NCBI GenBank assembly: GCA_037143335.1
Contig: JBAWZA010000026.1
Coordinates: forward strand, 1-24,009
DNA length: 24,009 nt
Direction: 5' to 3'
Source: PALSA-1296 sp037143335
Lineage (GTDB): Bacteria; Bacteroidota; Ignavibacteria; Palsa-1295
Below are positions 15,767 to 23,736 of this stretch, piece by piece. Position 1 is the first letter of the stretch. Each line of letters begins with the position of its first letter. The notes under the pieces are model-generated. The model did not search any database and had not been told where the DNA came from. It saw nothing but the letters and a program-made list of their open reading frames with translations. Both the position numbers and the translations under genes were made by a program.

Positions 15767-18067
15767 CTATCTCGCCAAGACTAATTTTTTGGTCGTTACT
15801 CCGATTGGGGTTTGGAGACGAACGTAGTACGTTCCGTCAGGCAAGCCTTCGAAGTTGTACTGAATCGAATACGAGCCGATAGGTAGAATCTTACTATTAA
15901 GTGTCTTCACCTGATGACCCAGTACGTCAAGCACAGTCAAGATGACACGCTCCTGAGTATTCATTTCAAATGAGATTTCTGCATCGCCGCGTGTAGGATT
16001 CGGACGAATCATATATCTGCTTACCCCGACATCTTCAGATCTCGCCGCGACAGATCCGTGAGTAGTAATGTGTGACAAACAAACACCGACAGTATCAACG
16101 CTAACGCACGTCTTGCCGTTAATGTCTGTAGTAGCCGCTACGACAACAAACGAATCCGGACTCTTTGAACTCGTGTCGTGGTAGGCGATAAACTTGATGT
16201 CAAATGACTGCTGCTCACTTGCCTTGACACCGGTGGTTGAAGTAAATTTCACGAATGCTTTCGCCCCGTCATACTGTCTTGTCCAACCCAACGGAGTGCT
16301 GGCTGTATCAACTAACCAACCATTTGTCGGCGTTATGAGGAGCTCAATGATATTTGCATTCTTCCGATTATGAACTGTGAATCTTGTAACACACGAATCT
16401 TGCGCAATCGCTTGATCGAATGTAACCGTATCGCAGATTGTAATGGATGGAGAACAGCTTACCTCAAAACTACCCTTGCCGGTTTGTAGGGAATGTTCGT
16501 CGGTCGTAGTCCAGTTCACCGTAACAGGAGTGCCTGCGGTTTTCGGAGCCAACACGAAAAGTAGGTCTTCCATACTTCCTGAGGCTAATGCTTCCTCTAC
16601 CGCTGGGCTTTTGAACTCGATTTGTGTTGCAGAAAGATTCGAGAAATTCCAAGTAGGATTGCTCGTTCCTTTTGCAGTGAGTTGGCCACTCCCAGGAGTG
16701 ATACTCATTGTAACCGTAGTGATTTTCGACTCCGGCAAAATATTATGGCTATTATTTACTGTAGCCTTGAATTCGCACTCAACAATTCCAACGGATGTAG
16801 TGATCGAATCGGTTGCTTTCACTGCAACTTTGCAGTTGAGGTTCAGATTTCCGGTACTCACGGTTGTTACTTTCGATGGGAAAGGAGAGCCTGGTTGGTC
16901 TGTTTCCCAACCAATTGTAAACGGCGTCGTCGTTGGTCCGTCAACTGATACACTGAAGCTGGAATTGATAATTCCACCAGGAATTCCAACATTTATTGAA
17001 TCTGCTACAAAGGTTACGGTGTCAGAAGTAGCATTCTTAAAGCTTTTCCACTTTGCCGGGGCACTCGGTATTGCAGTAAAAGTAATTCCAGGGGTCTTGC
17101 TTGCAAGAATCAATTTGACAATTGGTGATGGAGGTAGTAAATTTGCAACGTGAAAATCCTTAACTTTAATAGTGTAAAGACATCCTGAAATGGCGCTGGC
17201 TTCAACAATATCTGACTCCGTATTGGAGCTTGTAGCAGTATTGGGGACATCGCGAACAGTGTCTCGGTCAATGAGCGAACCTTGGTCATCATAAGCCCAC
17301 CAAACGAAACTAAATTTTGTGGAAGTAGGATTAGCCCTCAAACACACCTTAAAACCTGAGGCGTTATCGCCTGGATCAATGACATTGTTGGAGTGAAAAA
17401 AGGCAGAATTCGTCGTTACTGAATCAAGGACAAATCCCGGAGCTGCTGTCATCTTTGAGGGACGCATTGATCCGTCAGTTGCCTTAAGTAACTGGAAGCG
17501 TAGATACTTTATCGGAGTAGATTGTGTATTCGGAGGTGTACCCTGCGAATTACGGTTGACTAGAGTGAAAATAAAACATGGGTCACCACCTGATTGATCG
17601 GGAATGACCGTTGCAGTATCTAACTTGGTATAGGATTGATACTGTGTGCAGGTGAGCTGGACGGTTCCGCTATCTAGCCCAGTACCGGAGTTCAGCGCAA
17701 CCCACTCTATCGTGACTGGGGTCTGAAAGTTGGGGTCGCTGTAATAGACAACGAAGCCTCCGAGTGTAGCATTCGGTGCAATACCCGAGTTATTGGCAGT
17801 TCCATCAACTTCATTGCCTGAGCCGTCGAAGACTTCCTTCCATTGAGCTGGTGGGTTCATCCCGTCCAATGCAAGTCCATTGCCTGAAATAAGCTTAAAG
17901 TGAACTTCATCAATATTTTTCCCAGCGGCATTGTGATTGGAAAAAGTGAAATTAAATCCACACTGCAAGTTCGGATCGCGCTGCGGTTTTACCGTGACGA
18001 TATCCTGCGCCAGAGCATTCGAGAGTAGCAATGCGAGCACAGCGAGAACAAAGAGTACTTTTTTCAT
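15767..18067 (-). CDS. Large secreted multi-module protein with T9SS type A sorting domain
   Basis: 766 residues, no named function. A Sec signal peptide (MKKVLFVLAVLALLLSNALA, cut after A20) is followed by about five degenerate beta-rich modules, roughly 22-140, 150-275, 283-412, 414-538 and 540-664. Each begins near a Cys-containing strand (CGFNFTFSN, CFIFTLVNR, CLYTIKV, CEFKATVNN, CVTRFTVHN), has an aromatic Trp strand in the middle (PAQWKEV, PAKWKSF, PTWNFSN, LGWTRQY), and most end with a VxW or IxW strand and a second Cys. The two Cys of a module may form a disulfide. The C-terminal sorting domain (about 683-766) has RYMIRPNPTRGDAEISFE, then LTVLDVLGHQVKTLN, then LPDGTYYVRLQTPIG, ending KKLVLAR. 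It is likely an adhesive or structural surface protein. It is transcribed alone, towards the shared terminator. Confidence 0.92.
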   Translation of the reverse strand: MKKVLFVLAVLALLLSNALAQDIVTVKPQRDPNLQCGFNFTFSNHNAAGKNIDEVHFKLISGNGLALDGMNPPAQWKEVFDGSGNEVDGTANNSGIAPNATLGGFVVYYSDPNFQTPVTIEWVALNSGTGLDSGTVQLTCTQYQSYTKLDTATVIPDQSGGDPCFIFTLVNRNSQGTPPNTQSTPIKYLRFQLLKATDGSMRPSKMTAAPGFVLDSVTTNSAFFHSNNVIDPGDNASGFKVCLRANPTSTKFSFVWWAYDDQGSLIDRDTVRDVPNTATSSNTESDIVEASAISGCLYTIKVKDFHVANLLPPSPIVKLILASKTPGITFTAIPSAPAKWKSFKNATSDTVTFVADSINVGIPGGIINSSFSVSVDGPTTTPFTIGWETDQPGSPFPSKVTTVSTGNLNLNCKVAVKATDSITTSVGIVECEFKATVNNSHNILPESKITTVTMSITPGSGQLTAKGTSNPTWNFSNLSATQIEFKSPAVEEALASGSMEDLLFVLAPKTAGTPVTVNWTTTDEHSLQTGKGSFEVSCSPSITICDTVTFDQAIAQDSCVTRFTVHNRKNANIIELLITPTNGWLVDTASTPLGWTRQYDGAKAFVKFTSTTGVKASEQQSFDIKFIAYHDTSSKSPDSFVVVAATTDINGKTCVSVDTVGVCLSHITTHGSVAARSEDVGVSRYMIRPNPTRGDAEISFEMNTQERVILTVLDVLGHQVKTLNSKILPIGSYSIQYNFEGLPDGTYYVRLQTPIGVTTKKLVLAR

Positions 18068-18166
18068 TGGTCGTAAAGATGTAAAAATAACACAAACATG
18101 ACAAGAAAGACATGAGCGGGGGTATGTCGTTAAAGTAAAACCGCACGCCTTACATAGAAAATTCCG

Positions 18167-18174
18167 TATTTTTG
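18167..18174 (+). promoter_or_regulatory. Possible Bacteroidota-type -7 element for glgA
   Basis: TATTTTTG matches TAnnTTTG exactly, 68 bases before the ATG at 18243. A -33 partner is not evident. It would give a leader of about 60 bases containing repeated TTGCA words. Confidence 0.35.
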
Positions 18175-18227
18175 CATAATTATGTACCTAAGCAGACGCA
18201 ATTTTGCAATTGTTTACGGTTGCATAA
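18172..18227 (+). repeat. Repeated TTGCATAA / GCAATT words in the glgA leader
   Basis: TTGCATAA occurs at 18172-18179 and 18220-18227, and GCAATT at 18198-18203 and 18206-18211. Between them CAATT-TTGC-AATTG (18199-18212) can form a small hairpin. The first TTGCATAA overlaps the putative -7 element, so the words could be an operator. Role unknown. Confidence 0.35.
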
Positions 18228-18242
18228 AATTACGAAATTATT

Positions 18243-19757
18243 ATGAGTCAGGTAGCAAAACCGGAATTTCCTCAACGTGGAGTGCTCTTTGTATCGAGTG
18301 AAGTCTATCCTTATGCGAAGACAGGAGGCTTAGCGGATGTCAGTTCTGCGCTGCCTCAGGCTCTGCGCGAGTTTAACCACGACGTCCGACTCATTATGCC
18401 GAAATACGGATTCATCGGCGAGAAAAAGCAGAAAATCCATATCGTCAATCGCACACAGGGGATGGATTTTAAAATTGGTGATAAGACGACGACAGTCAAT
18501 GTTAAATCCAGTGCAATCCTGACACCAAGAACGCGAGTGCAGATTTATCTCTCTGAGAGTGAGGAGTATTTTTCGAGAATGGGTTTATATTCCGACCCAC
18601 AAACCGGAATTGATTATCCTGATAATGATGAGCGGTTTATCACTTTTGCTCATTCAGTTCTTGGTCTGTGTAAACGTTTACTTTGGAAGCCCGATATCAT
18701 ACATTGTAATGACTGGCAGACGGGTTTGCTTCCGATGTATTTGAAGGACGCTATGAAAGATGACCCATTTTTCAGAGGCACGAAGACAGTGTTCACGATT
18801 CACAATCTTGCTTATCAAGGAAATTTCCCTGCAACCTCATATTTAAAATTAGGGCTTCCTCCAGAATATTTCACACCGAACGGATGTGAATTCTACGGAC
18901 AACTTTCATTTATGAAAGCGGGTATAGCTTATGCGGATGCCATTACCACAGTGAGTGAAACATACGCTGATGAAATAAGAACTCCGGAGTTTGGTTGCGG
19001 CATGGAAGGTTTACTCACCAAAAGGAAGAAAGACCTCTATGGAATAACGAATGGAATTGATATGGCTATGTGGGATCCTTCTGAGGACCTCAAAATCGTC
19101 AAGCCTTATAACGCAGAAACACTTGACATAAAAGAGGAGTGCAAAATGGACCTTTGTGAGTCCATGAGTATCCCTTATCAGAAGGGTACTCCTATCATTG
19201 GACTCATTGCAAGGTTTGTCAACCAAAAGGGAATTGACCTCGTGATGGAGTCAATGGATCAGATTCTCAAATCTGGCGCGCAGATGGTGATCTTAGGTTC
19301 TGGTGAAAAACGATTCGAGGATTTCTTCGTGAAGCAACAGAAAAAACATCCGAAGCAAATTGGATTATTTCTTGGCTTTCATGATAATTTTGCCCATAAG
19401 ATTGAGGCCGGCGCAGATATTTTCATCATGCCGAGTGCTTACGAACCATGTGGTTTAAATCAGATGTACTCAATGAGATACGGCACTGTCCCTGTTGCCA
19501 GAAGAACAGGTGGATTAGCAGATACTATTACTGATCCACTCGAAGCAACAAAAAAATATCCTGCCACTGGATTTCTCTTTGATAAGTATGATGCAAAGTC
19601 ATTCATGAAAGCGCTTGAGAGAGCACTGAGCGAATACCGCAGACATCCGAATAAATGGCGTGAACTTCAGATCAATGGAATGTCAAAGGATTTTTCGTGG
19701 AATAATTCTGCACTGAAATACGCAGAATTATATGAGAAAATTCTTGCTAAACCTTAA
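18243..19757 (+). CDS. glgA: Glycogen synthase (ADP-glucose type)
   Basis: Transfers glucose from ADP-glucose to the non-reducing end of an alpha-1,4-glucan in the cytoplasm, building glycogen. It is a GT5-type two-Rossmann-fold enzyme. The N-terminal domain carries KTGGLADVSSALPQAL (K26 to L41), the nucleotide-sugar site, and later HCNDWQTGLLPMYLK and FTIHNLAYQG. The C-terminal domain has ITNGIDMAMWDP, then LIARFVNQKGIDLVMES, then PSAYEPCGLNQMYSMRYGTV (397-416) with E401, followed by RRTGGLADT. Length 504 is slightly above the usual 480 because of a short N-terminal extension (MSQVAKPEFPQRG). No glgB or glgC is adjacent. Its stop is 13 bases from the glmS stop on the other strand. Confidence 0.97.
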   Translation: MSQVAKPEFPQRGVLFVSSEVYPYAKTGGLADVSSALPQALREFNHDVRLIMPKYGFIGEKKQKIHIVNRTQGMDFKIGDKTTTVNVKSSAILTPRTRVQIYLSESEEYFSRMGLYSDPQTGIDYPDNDERFITFAHSVLGLCKRLLWKPDIIHCNDWQTGLLPMYLKDAMKDDPFFRGTKTVFTIHNLAYQGNFPATSYLKLGLPPEYFTPNGCEFYGQLSFMKAGIAYADAITTVSETYADEIRTPEFGCGMEGLLTKRKKDLYGITNGIDMAMWDPSEDLKIVKPYNAETLDIKEECKMDLCESMSIPYQKGTPIIGLIARFVNQKGIDLVMESMDQILKSGAQMVILGSGEKRFEDFFVKQQKKHPKQIGLFLGFHDNFAHKIEAGADIFIMPSAYEPCGLNQMYSMRYGTVPVARRTGGLADTITDPLEATKKYPATGFLFDKYDAKSFMKALERALSEYRRHPNKWRELQINGMSKDFSWNNSALKYAELYEKILAKP

Positions 19758-19770
19758 TCGATTCAACTGC

Positions 19771-21645
19771 TTATTCTACCGTTACGGACTTTGCCAAGTT
19801 TCTTGGCTGGTCAACGTTTGCTCCGCGGGCAGTTGCCATGTAGTATGCAAGTAGTTGGAGTGGTACTACTGAAAGAATAGGGGTCAGCATAGAGGAAGTC
19901 TCTGGGATATAGATAACTTTCTCGGCAAGTTTAGCTGCCTGCTTATCACTCTCACTTGCTATGATGATAAGTCTTCCGCCACGTGCACGTACTTCCTGTA
20001 CGTTAGAGAGTACTTTCTCATATACATCATCTTTTGGAGCGATCACAACGACAGGCATATCGTTATCAATCAGTGCAATTGGTCCGTGCTTCATTTCCGC
20101 AGCGGGATAGCCTTCTGCATGGATGTATGAAATTTCTTTGAGCTTTAACGCACCTTCAAGAGCTGCGGGGTAGTTGTAACCTCTGCCGAGATAGAGGAAA
20201 TGATCGGCGCTCTTAAATTCCTCAACTATTTCTTGAATCACAGGTTCGGAGCGATCGAGAATTTGTTTGATTTTCCCTGGTAGCTCCAACAGTCCCCGAA
20301 TATGTTCTTTGCCATCCACAACCGATAGACCTTTCATTCTACCGATCATGATTGAGAGCAGAGCAAACACTGTAACCTGTGATGTGAATGCTTTCGTTGA
20401 TGCTACACCAATTTCTGGTCCCGCATGAATATAGACACCTCCATCAGACTCACGAGCGATAGTCGAGCCAACAACATTTACAATTCCTAAAGCAAGTGCT
20501 CCTTTGCGTTTTGCCTCGCGCATCGCCGCCAGCGTATCTGCTGTCTCGCCAGATTGGCTGATGACAAACATGACATCACCCTCAGTAACTACTGGATTTC
20601 GATAACGAAATTCTGAAGCATACTCAACGTCAACGGGTACTTGCGCAAGTTGCTCGAGCATGTATTTTCCGATAAGTGCTGCGTGATAACTTGTACCGCA
20701 GGCAGTAATCAAGATCCGTCGAGCATTCCGCAACTGGGGAAGGTGATTACGCAAACCACCTAAGATCGTTGTCCCTTCGTCCTCGATGACTCTTCCTCTC
20801 ATTGCATCGCGGACTGTTGAAGGTTGTTCATGGATTTCCTTAAGCATGAAATGCTCGTATCCACCTTTTTCAAGCTCTTCAAGTTTGATGGTGATTGCCT
20901 CGATGTCTTTTGTAATCACAACATCGCCGATGGTGCGAGTTTTTACCGATGACTTGGTAACCGTCGCCATTTCGCCATCAGATAAGTAGATGACATTTCG
21001 AGTGTAGGAAACAATAGCGGCGGCATCGGAGGCAATAAAATGTTCATTCTCCCCGATACCAATTACGATTGAAGACCCTTTCCGAGCACAAATAATTTCG
21101 TCAGGCGAATCTTTCGAGATTACCGCAATGCCATAGGCTCCAATAACTTCGTTCAGTGCAAGTCTGACGGCTTCGGTCAAATTGCGTCCTTCAACGTAAA
21201 ACTCGCCGATGAGGTGGTCTAACACTTCCGTGTCAGTCTCGCTTGTAAAAGTATGTCCGCGTTCGAGAAGTGTTTCTTTAATTGCCACATAATTCTCGAT
21301 AATGCCATTATGGATCAGCGCTAGTTTTCCTGATTGATCGGTATGCGGGTGACTGTTCACATCACTCGGAGCACCATGTGTCGCCCAACGAGTATGGCCG
21401 ATGCCGAGCTTCGATGTCAGAGGTACGTTGCCAATAAGATCCTCGAGCTGAGTGACTTTACCCTTACACTTGCGTATGCTAATTGTCGCAGAATCTCCAG
21501 CTGAAGAGGAAACTGCATTTGAATGGTGGCGGTCAATGAGTGCTATTCCTGCTGAGTCATAACCTCTGTACTCAAGCCTTTTAAGCCCAGCTATGATAAC
21601 GGGTGTTGCTTCGCGATCTCCGATGTAACCTACTATTCCGCACAT
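19771..21645 (-). CDS. glmS: Glutamine--fructose-6-phosphate aminotransferase (isomerizing)
   Basis: Makes glucosamine-6-phosphate from fructose-6-phosphate and glutamine, the entry step for peptidoglycan and lipid A amino sugars. The glutaminase domain starts with the nucleophile C2 in MCGIVGYIGD, with YRGYDSAGIAL and GHTRWATHG (83-91). Two SIS sugar-binding domains follow (ITACGTSYHAALIGKYML; YLGRGYNYPAALEGALKLKE with HAEGYPAAEMKHGP), and it ends NLAKSVTVE with the ketose-binding K619. Length 624 is slightly above 609, mostly from a Ser/Ala-rich insertion at about 40-58 (HHSNAVSSSAGDSATIS). No glmS ribozyme is recognisable upstream; the leader instead has a tandem AATACGACGA repeat (seen on the + strand). 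Confidence 0.98.
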   Translation of the reverse strand: MCGIVGYIGDREATPVIIAGLKRLEYRGYDSAGIALIDRHHSNAVSSSAGDSATISIRKCKGKVTQLEDLIGNVPLTSKLGIGHTRWATHGAPSDVNSHPHTDQSGKLALIHNGIIENYVAIKETLLERGHTFTSETDTEVLDHLIGEFYVEGRNLTEAVRLALNEVIGAYGIAVISKDSPDEIICARKGSSIVIGIGENEHFIASDAAAIVSYTRNVIYLSDGEMATVTKSSVKTRTIGDVVITKDIEAITIKLEELEKGGYEHFMLKEIHEQPSTVRDAMRGRVIEDEGTTILGGLRNHLPQLRNARRILITACGTSYHAALIGKYMLEQLAQVPVDVEYASEFRYRNPVVTEGDVMFVISQSGETADTLAAMREAKRKGALALGIVNVVGSTIARESDGGVYIHAGPEIGVASTKAFTSQVTVFALLSIMIGRMKGLSVVDGKEHIRGLLELPGKIKQILDRSEPVIQEIVEEFKSADHFLYLGRGYNYPAALEGALKLKEISYIHAEGYPAAEMKHGPIALIDNDMPVVVIAPKDDVYEKVLSNVQEVRARGGRLIIIASESDKQAAKLAEKVIYIPETSSMLTPILSVVPLQLLAYYMATARGANVDQPRNLAKSVTVE

Positions 21646-21660
21646 AATTGTGTTCTCTCA

Positions 21661-21681
21661 AATACGACGATAATACGACGA
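21661..21681 (-). repeat. Tandem 11-base repeat in the glmS leader
   Basis: Two exact copies of AATACGACGA (21661-21670 and 21672-21681, + strand) lie 16-36 bases before the glmS start. They could be a binding site or chance. Confidence 0.5.
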
Positions 21682-21690
21682 AAAATTATT

Positions 21691-21701
21691 CGTTAGTAAC
21701 G
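21691..21701. promoter_or_regulatory. Palindrome between divergent glmS and truA
   Basis: CGTTA-G-TAACG, a perfect 11-base palindrome inside a partly symmetric A/T-rich stretch (about 21685-21707), sits near the middle of the 131-base divergent region. It may be an operator. Confidence 0.35.
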
Positions 21702-21776
21702 TAATATCTCGAAAACTGTTACGGGTATTTATTTCGACCCGAAGATAAGTCGGAGAATAAAATCGAAAAAATCAAT

Positions 21777-22532
21777 TTGAAAATTGCACTTCTCATAGAG
21801 TACGACGGTAAAGATTTCGCTGGTTGGCAGGTTCAACCAGACGTTCGGACTGTGCAAGGAGAAATTGAAAGTGCATTCACGAAAATCTTGCAACAAAAAA
21901 TTCCGGTCACAGCCTCAGGGCGAACTGATACTGGTGTCCATGCTCATGGAATGGTTGCTCATGCACGAATAGAAGAGATTAAGTTCGGTTTAGAGAAGTT
22001 AGCTGAAGCACTTAACGCTGAATCTGCTCAAGATATAGTGATACATTCAATCCGCGAAGTCCCCGAAGATTTTCACGCACGCTTCTCTGCTGTTGATCGC
22101 GAGTACCGCTATACGATTATCCGCAAACGAACAGCTATCGAAAGAGACGCGACTTGGTATGTTCGCGGCGATTTAAACCTCGACGCCATGAAGTCTTGCG
22201 TTGACGCACTCATTGGAGATCACGACTTTACTTCATTCTCGAAGTTAAGCGATGACGTTGAGCACTACAGATGCTTAGTCAATCTATGCTCACTTGAGAC
22301 ACAAGGCGATAAGTTGATTTTTACTATTCGTGCCAATAGATTTGTTCGGGGAATGGTGCGCGCACTTGTCGGATCAATAGTTGAAGTAGGCAAATCAAAA
22401 CTCAACTTCGATAATTGGAAACATCTTTTAACAAATCCAATTGAGTTAGATCGTGCAAGATATATTGCACCGGCTCAAGGGCTAACACTTTGGAAAATTC
22501 GGTATCCTCAAGAATTTCATCTTTGGGAGTAG
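21777..22532 (+). CDS. truA: tRNA pseudouridine(38-40) synthase TruA
   Basis: Isomerises uridines 38-40 in the anticodon stem-loop of tRNAs. The N-terminus MKIALLIEYDGKDFAGWQVQ is typical, and the catalytic aspartate is D51 in SGRTDTGVHAHGMV. FHARFSAVDREYRYTI, CLVNLCSLETQGDKLIFT and ANRFVRGMVRALVGSIVEVG complete the family pattern. Length 251 is normal. The start is a TTG at 21777; the reading frame has no nearby ATG that keeps the conserved N-terminus. A CGGAGA lies about 20 bases upstream, too far for a standard SD. It is divergent from glmS and followed 90 bases later by a PorV-like gene. Confidence 0.96.
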   Translation: MKIALLIEYDGKDFAGWQVQPDVRTVQGEIESAFTKILQQKIPVTASGRTDTGVHAHGMVAHARIEEIKFGLEKLAEALNAESAQDIVIHSIREVPEDFHARFSAVDREYRYTIIRKRTAIERDATWYVRGDLNLDAMKSCVDALIGDHDFTSFSKLSDDVEHYRCLVNLCSLETQGDKLIFTIRANRFVRGMVRALVGSIVEVGKSKLNFDNWKHLLTNPIELDRARYIAPAQGLTLWKIRYPQEFHLWE

Positions 22533-22622
22533 GGTAAGAATGTGTCCTAAGTGAATTTTAACATCTCAGAATTTGTAAGATACTTCAACAACTAAAATCT
22601 TTTATTGTAAAGCAAAACGCAT

Positions 22623-23654
22623 TTGGTAAATCGGTTTCAAATAATCATTTTCTCCATACTCATACTCTGCTGCACAACTCTCCATGCGCAGTTCAGAACT
22701 TATGCTGGAGAGTTTCTCAAACTTGGTGTAGGCGCACGTTCACTTGCGATGGGAAATACTGGCGCAACCATCGCAGAGGATGCATCTGCTGGATATTGGA
22801 ATCCTGCGGGGCTTTCACAAATTCAATTTCCTTCGATTGTTGGTATGCACGAAGCTCGGTTCGACAATACCGTGAGCCACGACTTTGCTGCACTTGCTTT
22901 TCCGCTAGGCTCATCAGGCGGAGCTTCGATTTCGGTAATGCATATAGGTATTTCGAATATAAAAGATACTCGTAGTGCTCTCATTGATGCAAATGGGAAT
23001 GGCCAATTTGACGAGGGAGATTACCTCGATTACTCCAAAGTATCTTCGTTTGGCAATTATGATTGGGGATTTCTTTTTTCCTATGGTCAAGCGCACGATT
23101 CGATACTTTCATTTGGCGCGACTGCAAAGTTTATCCTTCGTAAGCTCGATCCGACAAATCATGCGACCGGTTTTGGATTTGATGTTGGCTTCCGATATAT
23201 GTTATTGCCTGAATTAACACTTGGTGCAATCGCAGAGGATATTACTACCACGCTGCTCTCATACTCGACAGGTACAAAAGAGCTCGTACCACCTACACTC
23301 AAGTTGGCTGGGTCGTATCAATGGGATATTGCAAACAACGGAGACCACATACTTTTACCCGCAATTGACGTAGACCTCCGTTTCGAAAATTTGGGTTCAA
23401 GCTCAGAAGTACACCTCGGCCCAATCAGTTCAGATTTCCATTTTGGTCTGGAATACAAATTAAAAAAAATGGTGATGCTCAGGGTGGGCTACAATGATTT
23501 GAAAATGTTCACCCTTGGTGCAGGCATTCACCTTCCACGCCTTACGATTGATTATGCATTCCAAAGTTTCAGTGCACAAGATCAACTCGGCAATACCCAC
23601 CGAATTAGTTTTAGTTTGAGTTTGGAAGAAGCGAAGTGGCGTCGGAAGGATTAA
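22623..23654 (+). CDS. PorV/PorQ family outer-membrane beta-barrel protein
   Basis: Predicted 343-residue outer-membrane barrel of the family that includes PorV, the shuttle protein of the T9SS attachment complex. A signal peptide (about 1-22, cut after LHA) is followed by the family start FLKLGVGARSLAMGNTGAT (31-49) and AGYWNPAGL (56-64). Alternating strands run to the C-terminus (GFGFDVGFRYMLLPELTLGA; MVMLRVGYNDLKMFTLGAGI; LTIDYAFQSFS). An acidic insertion DANGNGQFDEGDYLDY (about 121-136) resembles a calcium loop. A TTG at 22623 is the only sensible start after an upstream in-frame TAA (22608-22610). It may serve T9SS, which fits the two sorting-domain proteins nearby, but whether it is PorV or a paralogue cannot be said. 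Confidence 0.88.
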   Translation: MVNRFQIIIFSILILCCTTLHAQFRTYAGEFLKLGVGARSLAMGNTGATIAEDASAGYWNPAGLSQIQFPSIVGMHEARFDNTVSHDFAALAFPLGSSGGASISVMHIGISNIKDTRSALIDANGNGQFDEGDYLDYSKVSSFGNYDWGFLFSYGQAHDSILSFGATAKFILRKLDPTNHATGFGFDVGFRYMLLPELTLGAIAEDITTTLLSYSTGTKELVPPTLKLAGSYQWDIANNGDHILLPAIDVDLRFENLGSSSEVHLGPISSDFHFGLEYKLKKMVMLRVGYNDLKMFTLGAGIHLPRLTIDYAFQSFSAQDQLGNTHRISFSLSLEEAKWRRKD

Positions 23655-23736
23655 GCCAGGGAATTGAGAGTTGGTTTCACTTTGTTGAGGCGGACGTTTC
23701 AATATGATCAGTCAAACCACGACTCACAACGCTCAG

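Noticed and set aside
16443..17153. Long open frame on + opposite the T9SS cargo gene (236 codons)
   Set aside because: It is antisense to a coherent protein with signal peptide, repeats and sorting domain; the antisense translation shows no domain or secretion logic.
21646..21776. A glmS ribozyme or riboswitch in the glmS leader
   Set aside because: The leader is too short and lacks the ribozyme core; that element is known mainly from Firmicutes.
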